Assembly (NCBI RefSeq): GCF_002860255.1
Contig: NZ_PGVE01000088.1
Coordinates: forward strand, 33,943 to 97,942
Reading direction: 5' to 3'
Source of the DNA: Neobacillus cucumis
Lineage (GTDB): Bacteria > Bacillota > Bacilli > Bacillales > Cytobacillaceae
Length of the DNA: 64,000 nt
Program-made: the position numbers and the translations under genes
Notes under the pieces: generated by a model
What the model was told of the DNA's origin: nothing
The model's input: only the letters and a program-made list of their open reading frames with translations
Database searches by the model: none
Shown: in pieces, positions 7,071 through 16,218 of the stretch
How positions within the stretch are numbered: position 1 is the stretch's first letter
Layout of the letters: every line of letters begins with the position of its first letter

Positions 7071-7688
7071 TTAAATTTTCCCAATGTAATTTGGATCTCT
7101 AATAATTCCAGGCTGCCCTGGAACCCAATTAGCTGGGACCCCTTCTTGAGTCCTTCTAGCATATTGTATCCCTTGAATGACCCTTAAAATTTCATATGCA
7201 TTTCGGCCAACTTCCATTGGATTTACGAATTTGGTCACTATTTTTCCTTCTGGGTCTATAATAATGGTTGCTCTTAATGGAGCCCCCTCTTTGTCATTAA
7301 GCACTCTGTATGCTTTACTAATTTTATGTGTTCGGTCACTTAATAGTGGAAAAGTTACCTTCTGAACAGAAGGAGATAACTCAGTAAATATTTTGTGGGA
7401 ATATACACTGTCAGTACTGATTGCAAGGACTTCTGTATTTATATACTTCAGTTGATCATAAATAGCAGCGACCGCTGCCAGCTCTGTTGGTCAAACAAAT
7501 GTAAAATTACTGGGATAAAAAAATAAAATGACCCATTTTCCACGATAACTTTCAAGATTAACCTCTTTGAATTTCTTAGCAACATTGTCATATGCTTCTG
7601 CAATAAATGATGGTGCAAAATCAGTTGTTTGTGCACAAAATGGTTGTACACTATCATCTAATACATAATCTTCCCTTTTATTTTCCAT
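7071..7688 (-). CDS. Selenocysteine-containing AhpC-like peroxiredoxin
   Basis: The frame from the ATG at 7688 (after GAGGTGGAAAA) is open to 7071 except for one TGA at 7493-7491, giving 205 residues with Sec66. The thioredoxin-fold peroxiredoxin motif reads P59-S-N-F-T63-F-V-U66, exactly where the family has its peroxidatic Cys (P-x3-T-x2-C), followed by PTELAA. The catalytic-Arg region LRATIIIDPEG is intact. The C-terminal region reads GVPANWVPG without the resolving Cys of VCPANW, so it would act as a 1-Sec enzyme reduced by an external thiol. No frame change is needed across the TGA. A SECIS-like hairpin lies 17 nt downstream. A simple nonsense mutation is the alternative, but the conserved sequence beyond and the hairpin argue against it. 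Confidence 0.88.
7463..7480 (-). promoter_or_regulatory. SECIS-like element for the Sec-peroxiredoxin
   Basis: In the mRNA, UGGCAGC and GCUGCUA form a 7-bp stem closed by the loop GGUC, starting 11 nt after the UGA with the loop 17 nt from it. E. coli fdhF has the same GGUC core in its SelB-binding loop, and known bacterial SECIS loops lie about 16-37 nt from UGA. Confidence 0.8.
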
Positions 7689-7868
7689 TTTTCCACCTCA
7701 ATTCCTTTCAACTGAATAGGGATATTTTTCAATAAATATTGTATGTTTGGGTCATTGTCCAATTGAGCCTATTTCTTTTTGTTCATTTAACTTTTGATTC
7801 ATAACTACTCCTCAAAAAACCCTCTTTCTGTTATGTTTAAATTAGTGAATACCAATTTAAGGATGTGA

Positions 7869-8531
7869 ATGGCAGACAAGTTCTGCTGTAATATGAATAT
7901 TAAAATTTTGATTGCAGATGATAATTCGTTTATTCGTGAAGGCATGAAGATTATTCTAAGTACTTACGGAGAATTTGAAGTGCTGGCAACCGTAGATGAT
8001 GGTAAGGAAGCCGTTGAATATTGTCAAAATCATCATGTGGACATTGCGCTTCTGGATGTAAGGATGCCTCATATGAATGGAGTTGAAGCGACCAAGGTTC
8101 TCATGGAAACAACAAAGACGAAACCGATGATTCTAACAACCTTTGATGACGATGAGTACATTATGGATGCAATTAAGAATGGTGCAAAAGGCTACTTATT
8201 GAAAAATACTGACCCGGAACGGATCCGCGATGCCATTAAAAGTGTTTACTTTGGCAACACTGTTATGCAGGATGTTGTGCTCGAAAAGGTTAAATCCAAA
8301 ATAACTGGCAATACAAAACCGGAGTCCAAGGTGGATGCCAGCCTGTTCACCGAGCGTGAAATGGACATTATGACATTGATTGCAAAGGGTTATTCCAACA
8401 AGGCGATCTCTAAGGAGCTGTTTATATCGGAAGGCACCGTTGCCAACTATATTACCTCTATTCTAGGTAAAACTGGCTTGGAGCATCGAACACAAATTGC
8501 CATATACTTTCTTACTGGCTCAGTAGATTAA
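7869..8531 (+). CDS. NarL/LuxR-type response regulator
   Basis: A 220-residue response regulator. The receiver domain (residues about 11-125) has phospho-acceptor D63 in IALLDVRMPHMNG, the acidic pair ADD at 16-18, and the conserved K in GYLLKNTD. The C-terminal LuxR-type helix-turn-helix begins at FTEREMDIMTLIAKGYSNKAI. The start at 7869 is supported by AAGGATG; an ATG at 7893 lacks a ribosome site. It leads a five-gene unit with a kinase and an ABC exporter, matching B. subtilis LnrK (YfiK). Confidence 0.88.
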   Translation: MADKFCCNMNIKILIADDNSFIREGMKIILSTYGEFEVLATVDDGKEAVEYCQNHHVDIALLDVRMPHMNGVEATKVLMETTKTKPMILTTFDDDEYIMDAIKNGAKGYLLKNTDPERIRDAIKSVYFGNTVMQDVVLEKVKSKITGNTKPESKVDASLFTEREMDIMTLIAKGYSNKAISKELFISEGTVANYITSILGKTGLEHRTQIAIYFLTGSVD

Positions 8532-8540
8532 GAGGACCAA

Positions 8541-9650
8541 ATGATGGAATTATGGATCATTTTCAGCAAGCTTATTATCATTCTTTTTCTCAGCTTTTCC
8601 TATGTCCAATCAGAAACCAGTAACCTAGCTTGGATTGTCCTTTCAATATTACTTTATATCAGTATGAATATTACCCTTTATCTTGTACCATCTGAAAATA
8701 TGAAGAGAGGCATTCATCTCGTGTCAATGGTACTCATTTTTATTTCGTTTCGGGAAGTGGATTCGTTATTCTTAATGCTTATTCCAAATAATGTTTATGA
8801 GATTGCCTGGCCATTTTTTGAAAAAAAGTGGTGGTTGTTGTTAGTGGGAATGCTGCCGGTATTCCTTGTCCCTCAGCTACAGACGATATACGGACTAATA
8901 GCCCTTTTCTGCTTTGTAGTGTATTTTATGGCCAGCCATTACTCGAAAAGATTAATTAAATATGAGAATACGCTTGATAAGATGCGAGTTGATATGCAGC
9001 GGCTCTCCAAAAGCCTTAATGAAAATAAAGAATACATAAGGCAATCGGAATATACCTATCGCTTAGAGGAACGCAACCGAATTTCCCAGCAGATTCATGA
9101 CAGCATCGGACACTCCATGTCTGGTGCGCTGATTCAAATGGAGGCAGCAAAAACTCTTATGGCAATTGATCAGACTAAGGCCGTGGAGTTGCTTCAGAAT
9201 GCGATAAACATATCAAAAGAAGGAATCGAGGATATTAGGATTACCTTGAAAAATATGAAGCCTCCAACCGAACAAATTGGCTTGCAGCGCCTAAAACTGT
9301 TTATTGAGGAGTTTTCCATCCAGCACCAGTTGCGAATGCCGTTTGTTTACAAAGGAAACATCGATTTGATTACCCCTATTCAATGGAATATTATGGCTGA
9401 GAATATCACCGAAGCCCTCACGAATTCATTAAAATACTCTGGTGCGTCGGAAATTTCGATTGATATTCAGGTATTGAATAAGCTAGTTCGGGTCGAGGTC
9501 CGCGATAACGGTAAAGGGATTGGCTCCGGCAAAGTGGTAAAAGGGCTCGGCATCGTAGGCATGGAAGAACGGACTGCCTCCATAAAAGGCACAGTTATCG
9601 TCGATGGAACCAATGGATTCTCTGTCACCACCCTCCTCCCCCTCGCCTAA
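8541..9650 (+). CDS. Membrane sensor histidine kinase (HisKA_3)
   Basis: A 369-residue kinase starting 9 nt after the regulator. About four to five membrane segments occupy residues 1-130 with almost no external domain, as in LiaS/LnrJ-like intramembrane-sensing kinases. A coiled linker is followed by the HisKA_3 dimerisation site RNRISQQIHDSIGHS with H186 as phospho-acceptor. The ATPase domain has N-box NITEALTNSLKYS and G-boxes DNGKGIGSG and GLGIVGMEER. It probably senses membrane damage or the exporter substrate and phosphorylates the upstream regulator. Confidence 0.88.
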   Translation: MMELWIIFSKLIIILFLSFSYVQSETSNLAWIVLSILLYISMNITLYLVPSENMKRGIHLVSMVLIFISFREVDSLFLMLIPNNVYEIAWPFFEKKWWLLLVGMLPVFLVPQLQTIYGLIALFCFVVYFMASHYSKRLIKYENTLDKMRVDMQRLSKSLNENKEYIRQSEYTYRLEERNRISQQIHDSIGHSMSGALIQMEAAKTLMAIDQTKAVELLQNAINISKEGIEDIRITLKNMKPPTEQIGLQRLKLFIEEFSIQHQLRMPFVYKGNIDLITPIQWNIMAENITEALTNSLKYSGASEISIDIQVLNKLVRVEVRDNGKGIGSGKVVKGLGIVGMEERTASIKGTVIVDGTNGFSVTTLLPLA

Positions 9651-9690
9651 TGAAAGCATTCATATGAAAAACATGAAATTTCTCATGTAT

Positions 9691-9730
9691 AAAGGGTGAA
9701 CTAATGCACTTATGTTAGTTCACCCTTTTC
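9691..9730 (+). terminator. Terminator between kinase and ABC genes
   Basis: AAAGGGTGAACTAA (9691-9704) pairs with TTAGTTCACCCTTTT (9715-9729). It splits the regulatory pair from the ABC genes, so the latter probably have their own promoter. Confidence 0.75.
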
Positions 9731-9759
9731 CTTATAATTAAATTACAAATACAGGAAAT

Positions 9760-9772
9760 GGTGTCAGGCACC
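9760..9772. repeat. Short GGTGTCAGGCACC repeat element
   Basis: This 13-mer, followed by a second GGCACC, resembles a short dispersed intergenic repeat common in Bacillaceae genomes. It lies in the leader of the ABC ATPase gene. Confidence 0.4.
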
Positions 9773-9805
9773 GCGAAAGGCACCATCCCATATGAGGTGA
9801 GTTTT

Positions 9806-10741
9806 ATGCACGTGTTGGAGATTAAAAATTTAACGAAGAAATTTGGCGATTTTATTGCTGTTGATAATATGTCCTTAGCGATTCAAGAAGGTGAGATTTT
9901 TGGTTTTCTTGGATCCAATGGGGCTGGCAAGAGTACAACGATTAATATGGTTTCAGGTCTTTTACGAAGTAACAGTGGGGAAATCCATATCCTTGGCAAG
10001 AACATTGCTACACATAGTAAGTTTGCCAAGATGAACATCGGGATTGTACCACAGGATCTGGCCATTTATGAGGATATGACAGCTTACGAGAATGTGAGAT
10101 TTTTTGCAGGATTATACGGAATGAGAGGAACAGAATTGAAAGAACGGGTCGAAGAGGCACTGGAGTTTGTCGGGCTGCTAGATAAACAAAAAAGCCATCC
10201 AAAGAACTTTTCCGGCGGGATGAAACGACGATTGAATATCGCTTGTGCAATTGCCCACCGGCCAAAGCTGATTATTATGGATGAACCAACAGTTGGCATC
10301 GATCCACAATCACGAAACTACATTTTAACCTCTGTCCGTAAATTGAATGAAATGGGCTGTACCGTTATTTACACAAGCCACTACATGGAAGAAGTAGAAG
10401 AAATTTGTTCAAGGATTGCCATCGTTGATCATGGTAAGGTGATTGCTGAAGGTACAAAGGCACAGTTGAAAGCGATCATTACGGATACAAAGGATATTTG
10501 GATAGAAGTGAAAAACACAGAAAATCTTGATGAAACTCCCTTAAAGGAGATTAAAGGTGTTAATTCCATTTCCATCGAGGAAAACGTTGTGAAAATTAAC
10601 TCCCAATCTGAAGTCAACAACTTAAACCAAATGATTCAGTTTTTCATTAATAGAGGAATGGAAATCCGCTCACTCCAGGAGCAGGCACCAAACCTCGAAA
10701 CCGTCTTTCTTACTTTAACCGGCAGAAACTTAAGAGATTAG
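9806..10741 (+). CDS. ABC transporter ATP-binding protein (LnrL-like)
   Basis: A 311-residue ATPase. It has Walker A GSNGAGKSTT, Q-loop VPQDLAIYED, signature FSGGMKRRLN, Walker B LIIMDEPTVGID and H-loop TSHYMEE. The C-terminal 80 residues form a DUF4162-like accessory domain typical of drug-export ATPases. GAGGTGAG precedes the ATG at 9806; a longer frame from 9758 passes through the repeat element and has no ribosome site. It drives the two ABC-2 permeases that follow, in the arrangement of the B. subtilis linearmycin-resistance exporter LnrLMN. Confidence 0.88.
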   Translation: MHVLEIKNLTKKFGDFIAVDNMSLAIQEGEIFGFLGSNGAGKSTTINMVSGLLRSNSGEIHILGKNIATHSKFAKMNIGIVPQDLAIYEDMTAYENVRFFAGLYGMRGTELKERVEEALEFVGLLDKQKSHPKNFSGGMKRRLNIACAIAHRPKLIIMDEPTVGIDPQSRNYILTSVRKLNEMGCTVIYTSHYMEEVEEICSRIAIVDHGKVIAEGTKAQLKAIITDTKDIWIEVKNTENLDETPLKEIKGVNSISIEENVVKINSQSEVNNLNQMIQFFINRGMEIRSLQEQAPNLETVFLTLTGRNLRD

Positions 10742-10753
10742 GAGGAATTTATC

Positions 10754-11872
10754 GTGAATATCATCAATATTGCTCTTAATGAATTCAAACGCAATATCCG
10801 AGATATAAGGACATTGGTGTTTATGCTGGCCTTCCCTATCGTGTTAATGCTGATTCTCGGAACTGCTTTATCCAATACCTTTGACAGGACTGTTAAAATA
10901 GGAAAAATCAATGTTTTATATATCGAAAAAAATGATAACAGCTTCTCTTCCCCTTTCCAAAACTTTATTAAAGAAGCCAAAAAGCAAGACATTCATTTCT
11001 TAAAAGCTTCTGAAAGTACAAACGGAAAGCTTGAAGTAAAGCAAAATCACTATGATGCCTATGTGGAAATAACAGATAGAGGAATTCAATTTTACGGAAG
11101 CGAGCGAAATAGCATCCAAGCAAGTATCGTCGAAGGCATGCTGACAGCTTTTACCGATAAATACAATTTGATTACCGAGGTAGCAAAGGAAAAACCCGAA
11201 CAAATGCAAGCCATTTTGGCCAGTACCTCGAGAAACTATGTAAAAGAAACCTCCTTAAATGCAGACAAAGCACCTGGATCCATGGATTATTATGCGATGG
11301 CAATGACGACAATGATCGCCTTATACAGTGCCATTTCCGCCAGTTCACTGATCCGAGGGGAAAGAAGACGGAACACAGCCATTCGACTCGCCATAGCACC
11401 TATCAACAAAATGGAAATTTTTCTTGGTAAAATTTTAGGAGGAATCGGTATAAACTTTGTTTGCATCTTGCTAGTAATGGCATTTAGCCGTTTTGCTTTT
11501 GGTGCCAATTGGGGCAGTCATCCCGGAATGGTAGTGCTCATTCTATTCACGCTCGTGTTTCTTGCCGTCAGCTTTGGGCTCGGCCTCAGCTATATCATTA
11601 AAACGGATCAAGGGATGCAAACCATTGTCATGGTCGTCCTGCAGCTTGCTGCCTTTTTTGGCGGGGCGTATTTCAGGATTGACAACGCCGACGGGGTTCT
11701 GAAGCTCATGATGAATTTATCTCCACTGACATGGGCAAGAGATGCGTTAACAAAAATTATTTATAACAATGATTTAACCGCAGCACTGCCTGCGATTTCA
11801 TTAAATATAGGAATAGCTTTGGTTTTCCTGTTGATCGCCATTGTTGCATTCAGAAAACGGGAGGGGCTCTAG
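10754..11872 (+). CDS. ABC-2 type permease (LnrM-like)
   Basis: A 372-residue ABC-2 membrane protein beginning at GTG with AGGAGG upstream. A first membrane segment (residues about 18-38) is followed by a large extracytoplasmic domain of about 150 residues, then five C-terminal segments including the coupling motif RGERRRNTAIRLAIAP. It directly follows the ATPase and just precedes a second permease, so the pair likely forms the heterodimeric pore of an exporter for membrane-active lipophilic compounds. Confidence 0.85.
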   Translation: MNIINIALNEFKRNIRDIRTLVFMLAFPIVLMLILGTALSNTFDRTVKIGKINVLYIEKNDNSFSSPFQNFIKEAKKQDIHFLKASESTNGKLEVKQNHYDAYVEITDRGIQFYGSERNSIQASIVEGMLTAFTDKYNLITEVAKEKPEQMQAILASTSRNYVKETSLNADKAPGSMDYYAMAMTTMIALYSAISASSLIRGERRRNTAIRLAIAPINKMEIFLGKILGGIGINFVCILLVMAFSRFAFGANWGSHPGMVVLILFTLVFLAVSFGLGLSYIIKTDQGMQTIVMVVLQLAAFFGGAYFRIDNADGVLKLMMNLSPLTWARDALTKIIYNNDLTAALPAISLNIGIALVFLLIAIVAFRKREGL

Positions 11873-11873
11873 G

Positions 11874-13019
11874 ATGAAAGAAATCATGTGGCTGGTGGCC
11901 AATTCATTACGTTCCATCTTTTTAAATAAGCGAAAAATCCTTGCTTACGTGCTTGTGCCTTTACTGGGTATTTTCATTGCCTTCTTGGCATACGGCAGAA
12001 CAGGTCCCACCTATCTCCAGACTGGTATCGTTGATTTGGATCAGACTGCCATTTCAAAAAATACCGCCAGTTTTATCGGCAGTTTAAATAATGTAAAGAC
12101 AAGTAAACTAGTAGAATCTGAGGTCAAAAATAAAATCTCTTCCGGCTCCTTGGATTGTGTGATTATCCTCGAACGAGGTTTTTCACAAGCAATCATGAAC
12201 GGTGAAAAGCCGGAGGTGCAGATCGTCTCGATTAAAGGGGCACAGGTCACGAGTTATATTAAGGCCTACCTTAACAACTATATTGGTAACCTCTCCTCTT
12301 TAAGCACTGCTGCCAATGGAGATGTAACGGTTTTTAATACTCTCTATCAAAATTACCAAGAGTCGAAGTATAAAGTATCTACCCATTCTTTAAAAGATAC
12401 ATCTAATAACCACGATATGACCATTCAGACGATTGGCTTTCTACTGATGATCATGCTCAACTCTGCAGGCGGCCTTTCTGAATTGATTTTAAAAGAAAAA
12501 GAAAACCTCACCTATTTCCGGATTATGTCGGCACCGATCGACGGTAAACAGTATGTTCTATCTAATGTGATTGTCAATATGATCATTATGACCATTCAAG
12601 TGGTTGTCACCTTAACAGTTATGACAAAAGGCTTTGGCATTTCAGCTGGAGTCCCTTTCTGGGAAATGATTGGTGTGATGATGTTTTTCTCGCTTGTCTC
12701 TGTCGGTTTATCATTGGTTATTACTGCCTTTGCCACCAACTCGAATTCCGCAAGCGCCTTGCAAAATCTAATCATGACACCTACCTGTTTGCTAGCCGGC
12801 TGCTTCTGGCCAGTGGAAATTATGCCAAAGGCAGCACAAAAAATTGCAGATTTTCTGCCGCAAAGATGGCTGCTTGACACCATTTCGGAGCTGCAAAAAG
12901 GACATACGCTTAGCAGTTTGTCCTTGAATCTGGTAACCTTATTGGCCTTCGCTCTTGTGTTCTTCATGATTGCGATATATAAGTTTAGCAGGAATAATAA
13001 TGTGAGGAGTTTTATTTAA
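11874..13019 (+). CDS. ABC-2 type permease (LnrN-like)
   Basis: A 381-residue paralogue of the preceding permease with the same 1+5 layout: TM1 near residue 20, an external domain to about 190, then TM2-TM6 with KEKENLTYFRIMSAPI as coupling region. The ATG at 11874 overlaps nothing and is preceded by GGGAGGGG inside the end of the upstream gene, so translation is coupled. It completes the ATPase-permease-permease unit. Confidence 0.85.
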   Translation: MKEIMWLVANSLRSIFLNKRKILAYVLVPLLGIFIAFLAYGRTGPTYLQTGIVDLDQTAISKNTASFIGSLNNVKTSKLVESEVKNKISSGSLDCVIILERGFSQAIMNGEKPEVQIVSIKGAQVTSYIKAYLNNYIGNLSSLSTAANGDVTVFNTLYQNYQESKYKVSTHSLKDTSNNHDMTIQTIGFLLMIMLNSAGGLSELILKEKENLTYFRIMSAPIDGKQYVLSNVIVNMIIMTIQVVVTLTVMTKGFGISAGVPFWEMIGVMMFFSLVSVGLSLVITAFATNSNSASALQNLIMTPTCLLAGCFWPVEIMPKAAQKIADFLPQRWLLDTISELQKGHTLSSLSLNLVTLLAFALVFFMIAIYKFSRNNNVRSFI

Positions 13020-13032
13020 AAACGATAGAAAT

Positions 13033-13066
13033 GCTCGCCGTTTTGGATGGACGGCGAGTTTTCATA
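13033..13066 (+). terminator. Terminator of the ABC operon
   Basis: CTCGCCGT pairs with ACGGCGAG (9-nt loop), followed by TTTTCATATT. Confidence 0.75.
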
Positions 13067-13148
13067 TTATGGTACTTGAATAGTCACTAGCTGATCCACC
13101 AGATAAACACTTATATTTAAAAATCAAGTGCAGTATCCATCTCTATAA

Positions 13149-13520
13149 TTACTGATCTTTATTGACTCTTGTCCTCACTTCCTCCATTTTGCTGTAAAAA
13201 CTATCCTCTAAATCAATATCGAGATAGTTCGCGAACTTCACCAGATAGGCGATGCAATCGGATATTTCTTTTCCAATATTATCTTTATGCATTTCTTTAG
13301 CAGTTTTGAATGCCTCATTTTCACTATAACCTTCCTCTTTTACGAGTTTAATAGTTTTGTTGAAAATCGACCGAAATTCTTCCGCAACCTCACTGACTTC
13401 AGTAGTAAGAAGCATATAGTTATTTAATATGGATGATTTTGATTCCTTATAATTTTCGTTCGATATTTCCCAGTCCATCTCTTTTTGAAACGTTTTTAAA
13501 AATAATTGAATATCCCTCAT
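13149..13520 (-). CDS. MazG-like nucleotide pyrophosphohydrolase
   Basis: A 123-residue helical protein beginning MRDIQLFLKTFQKEMDWEI. The MazG-type metal-binding pattern is seen in LTTEVSEVAEEFRSI (EVxEVxEE) and in IGKEISDCIAYLVKFAN (ExxD). Family members hydrolyse non-canonical or alarmone nucleotides to monophosphates. The ATG at 13520 follows AGAGGTGCGG; the extension to 13571 has no ribosome site. It is a single gene. Confidence 0.75.
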   Translation of the reverse strand: MRDIQLFLKTFQKEMDWEISNENYKESKSSILNNYMLLTTEVSEVAEEFRSIFNKTIKLVKEEGYSENEAFKTAKEMHKDNIGKEISDCIAYLVKFANYLDIDLEDSFYSKMEEVRTRVNKDQ

Positions 13521-13640
13521 AACCGCACCTCTAAGATGATTTTTTCTATTACTTAACCTTAAGCATTTCACTTAAACATCCCTATCTAATATACTACTTT
13601 TTAAGAATATAATCTTTCGGGAAGTCAAGTGGTTGTTTAA

Positions 13641-13673
13641 TAAAATAAAAAACAGCCTTGCAAAACAAGACTG
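13641..13673 (-). terminator. Terminator of the phoX-like gene
   Basis: On the minus strand CAGTCTTG pairs with CAAGGCTG around TTTTG, followed by TTTTTTATTTTATT. Confidence 0.7.
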
Positions 13674-13694
13674 CCATCAAGACTACTTATCAAC

Positions 13695-15470
13695 TTATTT
13701 TTTATCTTTCCCCATAAACGGAAGCCCTGAAAGATAGCCAACATATCCAGGATTTTGGGAGCTGTTCATGAGATACGTATGTCCGTCAAGGTTTTCGACC
13801 ATTTGTAAACCAGTGGATTCCCCACCGCCAGGTACGGATAAAATCCTGGAGAGTTTTTTGGTATCAACATTGTAAGCCCAAGTATAGTTATTTTCATGCT
13901 TATCAGAATCCTCAGCAATAAATAAGGTTCTCATATCTTGTGAAAAAACAACATTGTCCGGATTTGCAATTTTATCAACGTTTGCAGTATTACCCTCTGC
14001 ATCCGGTGTTGCAAGATCTTCCCCCATTAACTTTCCTTGCATCCTAACTGGTACATAATGACTATTGATTTTCCTGCCATCCATAGTATTTCTGTTAGGT
14101 TGGAAGGAAAGTTCATAGACTCCACCTGCACTAATCTTTGGAAGCTGAATATCATCTGCAGGGGCAGTTGGGTCAGCTAACATCGTTTTTTCCTGGTAGG
14201 AGATAGCCACGTATGCTTTATTGTCTTTTTCGTTAAAATCAAGACCTTCCATTTTATTAAATTCAACAGTTGCGCCGAGATATGCAGCATAGCGATGAGT
14301 TTCTAAGAACGCTGCGGCGGTTTCCATTCCCTGTTTCACTTTTACCCACTCTACTTTTCCGCCATTCGCTGCTGTTTTGATGGTTTTATATCCTTCCGCT
14401 TTTCCTTTTACCGCATCGTCTGTTGCGTCAAAGATATCACTGAATTTGGTGGTGTCAGCAAGCTTCTCTATCTCTTTGTCAGTTGCATGTCCTAGCTTAA
14501 TCCATTCAAGATTAGCCGAACCGCCATTTTCCATGCCAGTTTGTACCCATTTTGCCGCATAAAGTGTGCCAGCGGATAAATCCTTCTCTTTGTCTGCCAC
14601 ATACATAAACATTCCACCAGGGTTGCTGTCGACTCCATAAATAACGGTTCGATTATCTGGCATTACCTTTACTCGCTCGAAGGCCATTCTTCCCATACTG
14701 TAATGTTTGACCACCTTTGTTCCACCTTTAGAGTCCACTGTTACTTCGGGAACGTGGCCGTAGTAGTAAGGATTTCCAGTAATAGTTGGATCATTATAAT
14801 AGTTTTTCATGAAATTGGTTACGGCAGATGCAGAAGGATTTTTTTCATGTGCTCTAGCATCTGGATCAGTTTCTTCCGAGCCAAGATGTGTATTCCATGG
14901 AGTTAATAATCCAGCACACGGTTTCCAAATCCCATGAACGGCTGAAAAATCAATAGGTTTGATATCGACAACGGTCAATTCACCTGTAGCCGTATCCATC
15001 TTAACGGTGCTGAGACTCATGGTTCCTGGATTTTCTAGTCCATTTTCATTTTTAGGCATGGATTCATAGTGGCTAATCAGATAATATGTATTCTCAGGTA
15101 ACCCTGGGACCTTCATCAAGCTATTCATATCAGGTGCTGTTGATACATACGGAGTTCCATCGGATTTCGTCATAACTTGTCCTTTGGCATTCATGGTCAC
15201 TCCCGCGATTTTACCGTTAATCACATCGCCAGGTCTGAACAAGGTTTCATAGCTTAGAGGAACTGTCTTCTTAGTTCCGTTATTGTATGTCACTTCCACA
15301 GATGCCTTAGAATACATTAACTCCGCTTTTTCTTGCTGGGTTTTCGGTGCGTTCATACCGAAAAATTCAACGGACTTAATTTTACTGGGTTCATTGGATG
15401 AAGCCAATACTCCATGCATAGACGATAGTGTAAATGTTGCGGCAAGCACTGGTACGATTACTTTTTTCAA
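13695..15470 (-). CDS. PhoX family alkaline phosphatase, secreted
   Basis: A 591-residue protein with an N-terminal signal peptide (MKKVIVPVLAATFTLSSMHG, cleavage probably after VLAS). The rest fits the PhoX/DUF839 beta-propeller family, with AVHGIWKPCAGLLTPWNTHLGSEE, MGRMAFERVKV, NPGGMFMYVADKE and CEDSDK-like FIAEDSDKHENNY segments. PhoX enzymes are Ca/Fe-dependent and hydrolyse phosphate esters outside the cell. The signal lacks a twin-arginine motif, although many PhoX proteins are Tat substrates, so Sec export is inferred. Direct TTTACA/TTACAT copies occur upstream but do not form a convincing Pho box. Single gene with its own terminator. Confidence 0.8.
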   Translation of the reverse strand: MKKVIVPVLAATFTLSSMHGVLASSNEPSKIKSVEFFGMNAPKTQQEKAELMYSKASVEVTYNNGTKKTVPLSYETLFRPGDVINGKIAGVTMNAKGQVMTKSDGTPYVSTAPDMNSLMKVPGLPENTYYLISHYESMPKNENGLENPGTMSLSTVKMDTATGELTVVDIKPIDFSAVHGIWKPCAGLLTPWNTHLGSEETDPDARAHEKNPSASAVTNFMKNYYNDPTITGNPYYYGHVPEVTVDSKGGTKVVKHYSMGRMAFERVKVMPDNRTVIYGVDSNPGGMFMYVADKEKDLSAGTLYAAKWVQTGMENGGSANLEWIKLGHATDKEIEKLADTTKFSDIFDATDDAVKGKAEGYKTIKTAANGGKVEWVKVKQGMETAAAFLETHRYAAYLGATVEFNKMEGLDFNEKDNKAYVAISYQEKTMLADPTAPADDIQLPKISAGGVYELSFQPNRNTMDGRKINSHYVPVRMQGKLMGEDLATPDAEGNTANVDKIANPDNVVFSQDMRTLFIAEDSDKHENNYTWAYNVDTKKLSRILSVPGGGESTGLQMVENLDGHTYLMNSSQNPGYVGYLSGLPFMGKDKK

Positions 15471-15902
15471 TTTCTCTCACTCCTATTTGTGTTGGCTTTA
15501 CTCTTGTAACAGTACCAGCTAAACATTAAGTTCGAGTTAATCCTTTGTTTGAGTTATGTAAATTTTTAGAATTTTTTATTTTTATGTAATTTACATCCTT
15601 ACCTCATACCTATATTCTACAAGTTATTCAATATGTATTGTTTTTCAATTTTCAAAACTATTGCATTCCTTACATATCATTTGTTATTTGCCCATAATAT
15701 TTTACATTTTACATATTTCAGGCATGATTTCCAAAAAAATACGAACTATTTATTAATTAATATAATTATTGTACGCGTTTATGTTTTTCGGTGTTTTAGT
15801 TATTTTTTAGGTCTTTTGCCTTTTTTTCTATTTTCATAAAACATTTCAAAAAGAAACCGCATACAATGTTGGTGAACAACAGATGACAGGAGGTGAAATG
15901 AA
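15471..15902. other. AT-rich intergenic region
   Basis: No credible gene is seen; a 68-codon plus-strand frame is Phe/Tyr-rich and has no ribosome site. Near the right end, CATACAAT (about 15860-15867) resembles a sporulation SigE-type -10 element before the small membrane protein gene, with only a weak -35. Confidence 0.4.
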
Positions 15903-16127
15903 ATGAGTCAGAATTCTTCTTCCTGGGCACTTTTTCTTGGATTTTTAACAGGGGTATTTTGGATACTATCTGTCCATTTGGGGTGGATTGGTACGGCGCT
16001 TGGAGTCATTGGTCTAGGCGGTTTAATTGTTACGGTTATTAAATTCCTAATTGTCTTAATTGGTATCCTTGCTTTTCTTATCTTTGGATACTACGTATTT
16101 AAGAAGGCATGGCATAACCGCGGCTAA
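15903..16127 (+). CDS. Small two-pass membrane protein, 74 residues
   Basis: After the strong site AGGAGGTGA, an ATG opens a 74-codon frame. It contains two hydrophobic segments (about residues 8-40 and 43-66), many glycines, and a basic end (FKKAWHNRG). Family is not recognised. A possible SigE-like -10 upstream hints at mother-cell expression, unproven. Confidence 0.65.
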   Translation: MSQNSSSWALFLGFLTGVFWILSVHLGWIGTALGVIGLGGLIVTVIKFLIVLIGILAFLIFGYYVFKKAWHNRG

Positions 16128-16218
16128 TCAAGCAAAGGGTTAATTAGTAATCATTCAATAACTAAATTACTAAAAACAGTTACTATTTTTTGAGGCAACG
16201 TTTATCAAAACCAAATAA

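Noticed and set aside
7071..7688. Peroxiredoxin as a frameshifted or split pseudogene
   Set aside because: Both halves are in one frame; only a TGA at the catalytic position interrupts them, and a SECIS-like hairpin follows.
15520..15600. Pho box upstream of phoX
   Set aside because: TTTACA/TTACAT copies exist but not at the regular 11-bp spacing of PhoP sites.
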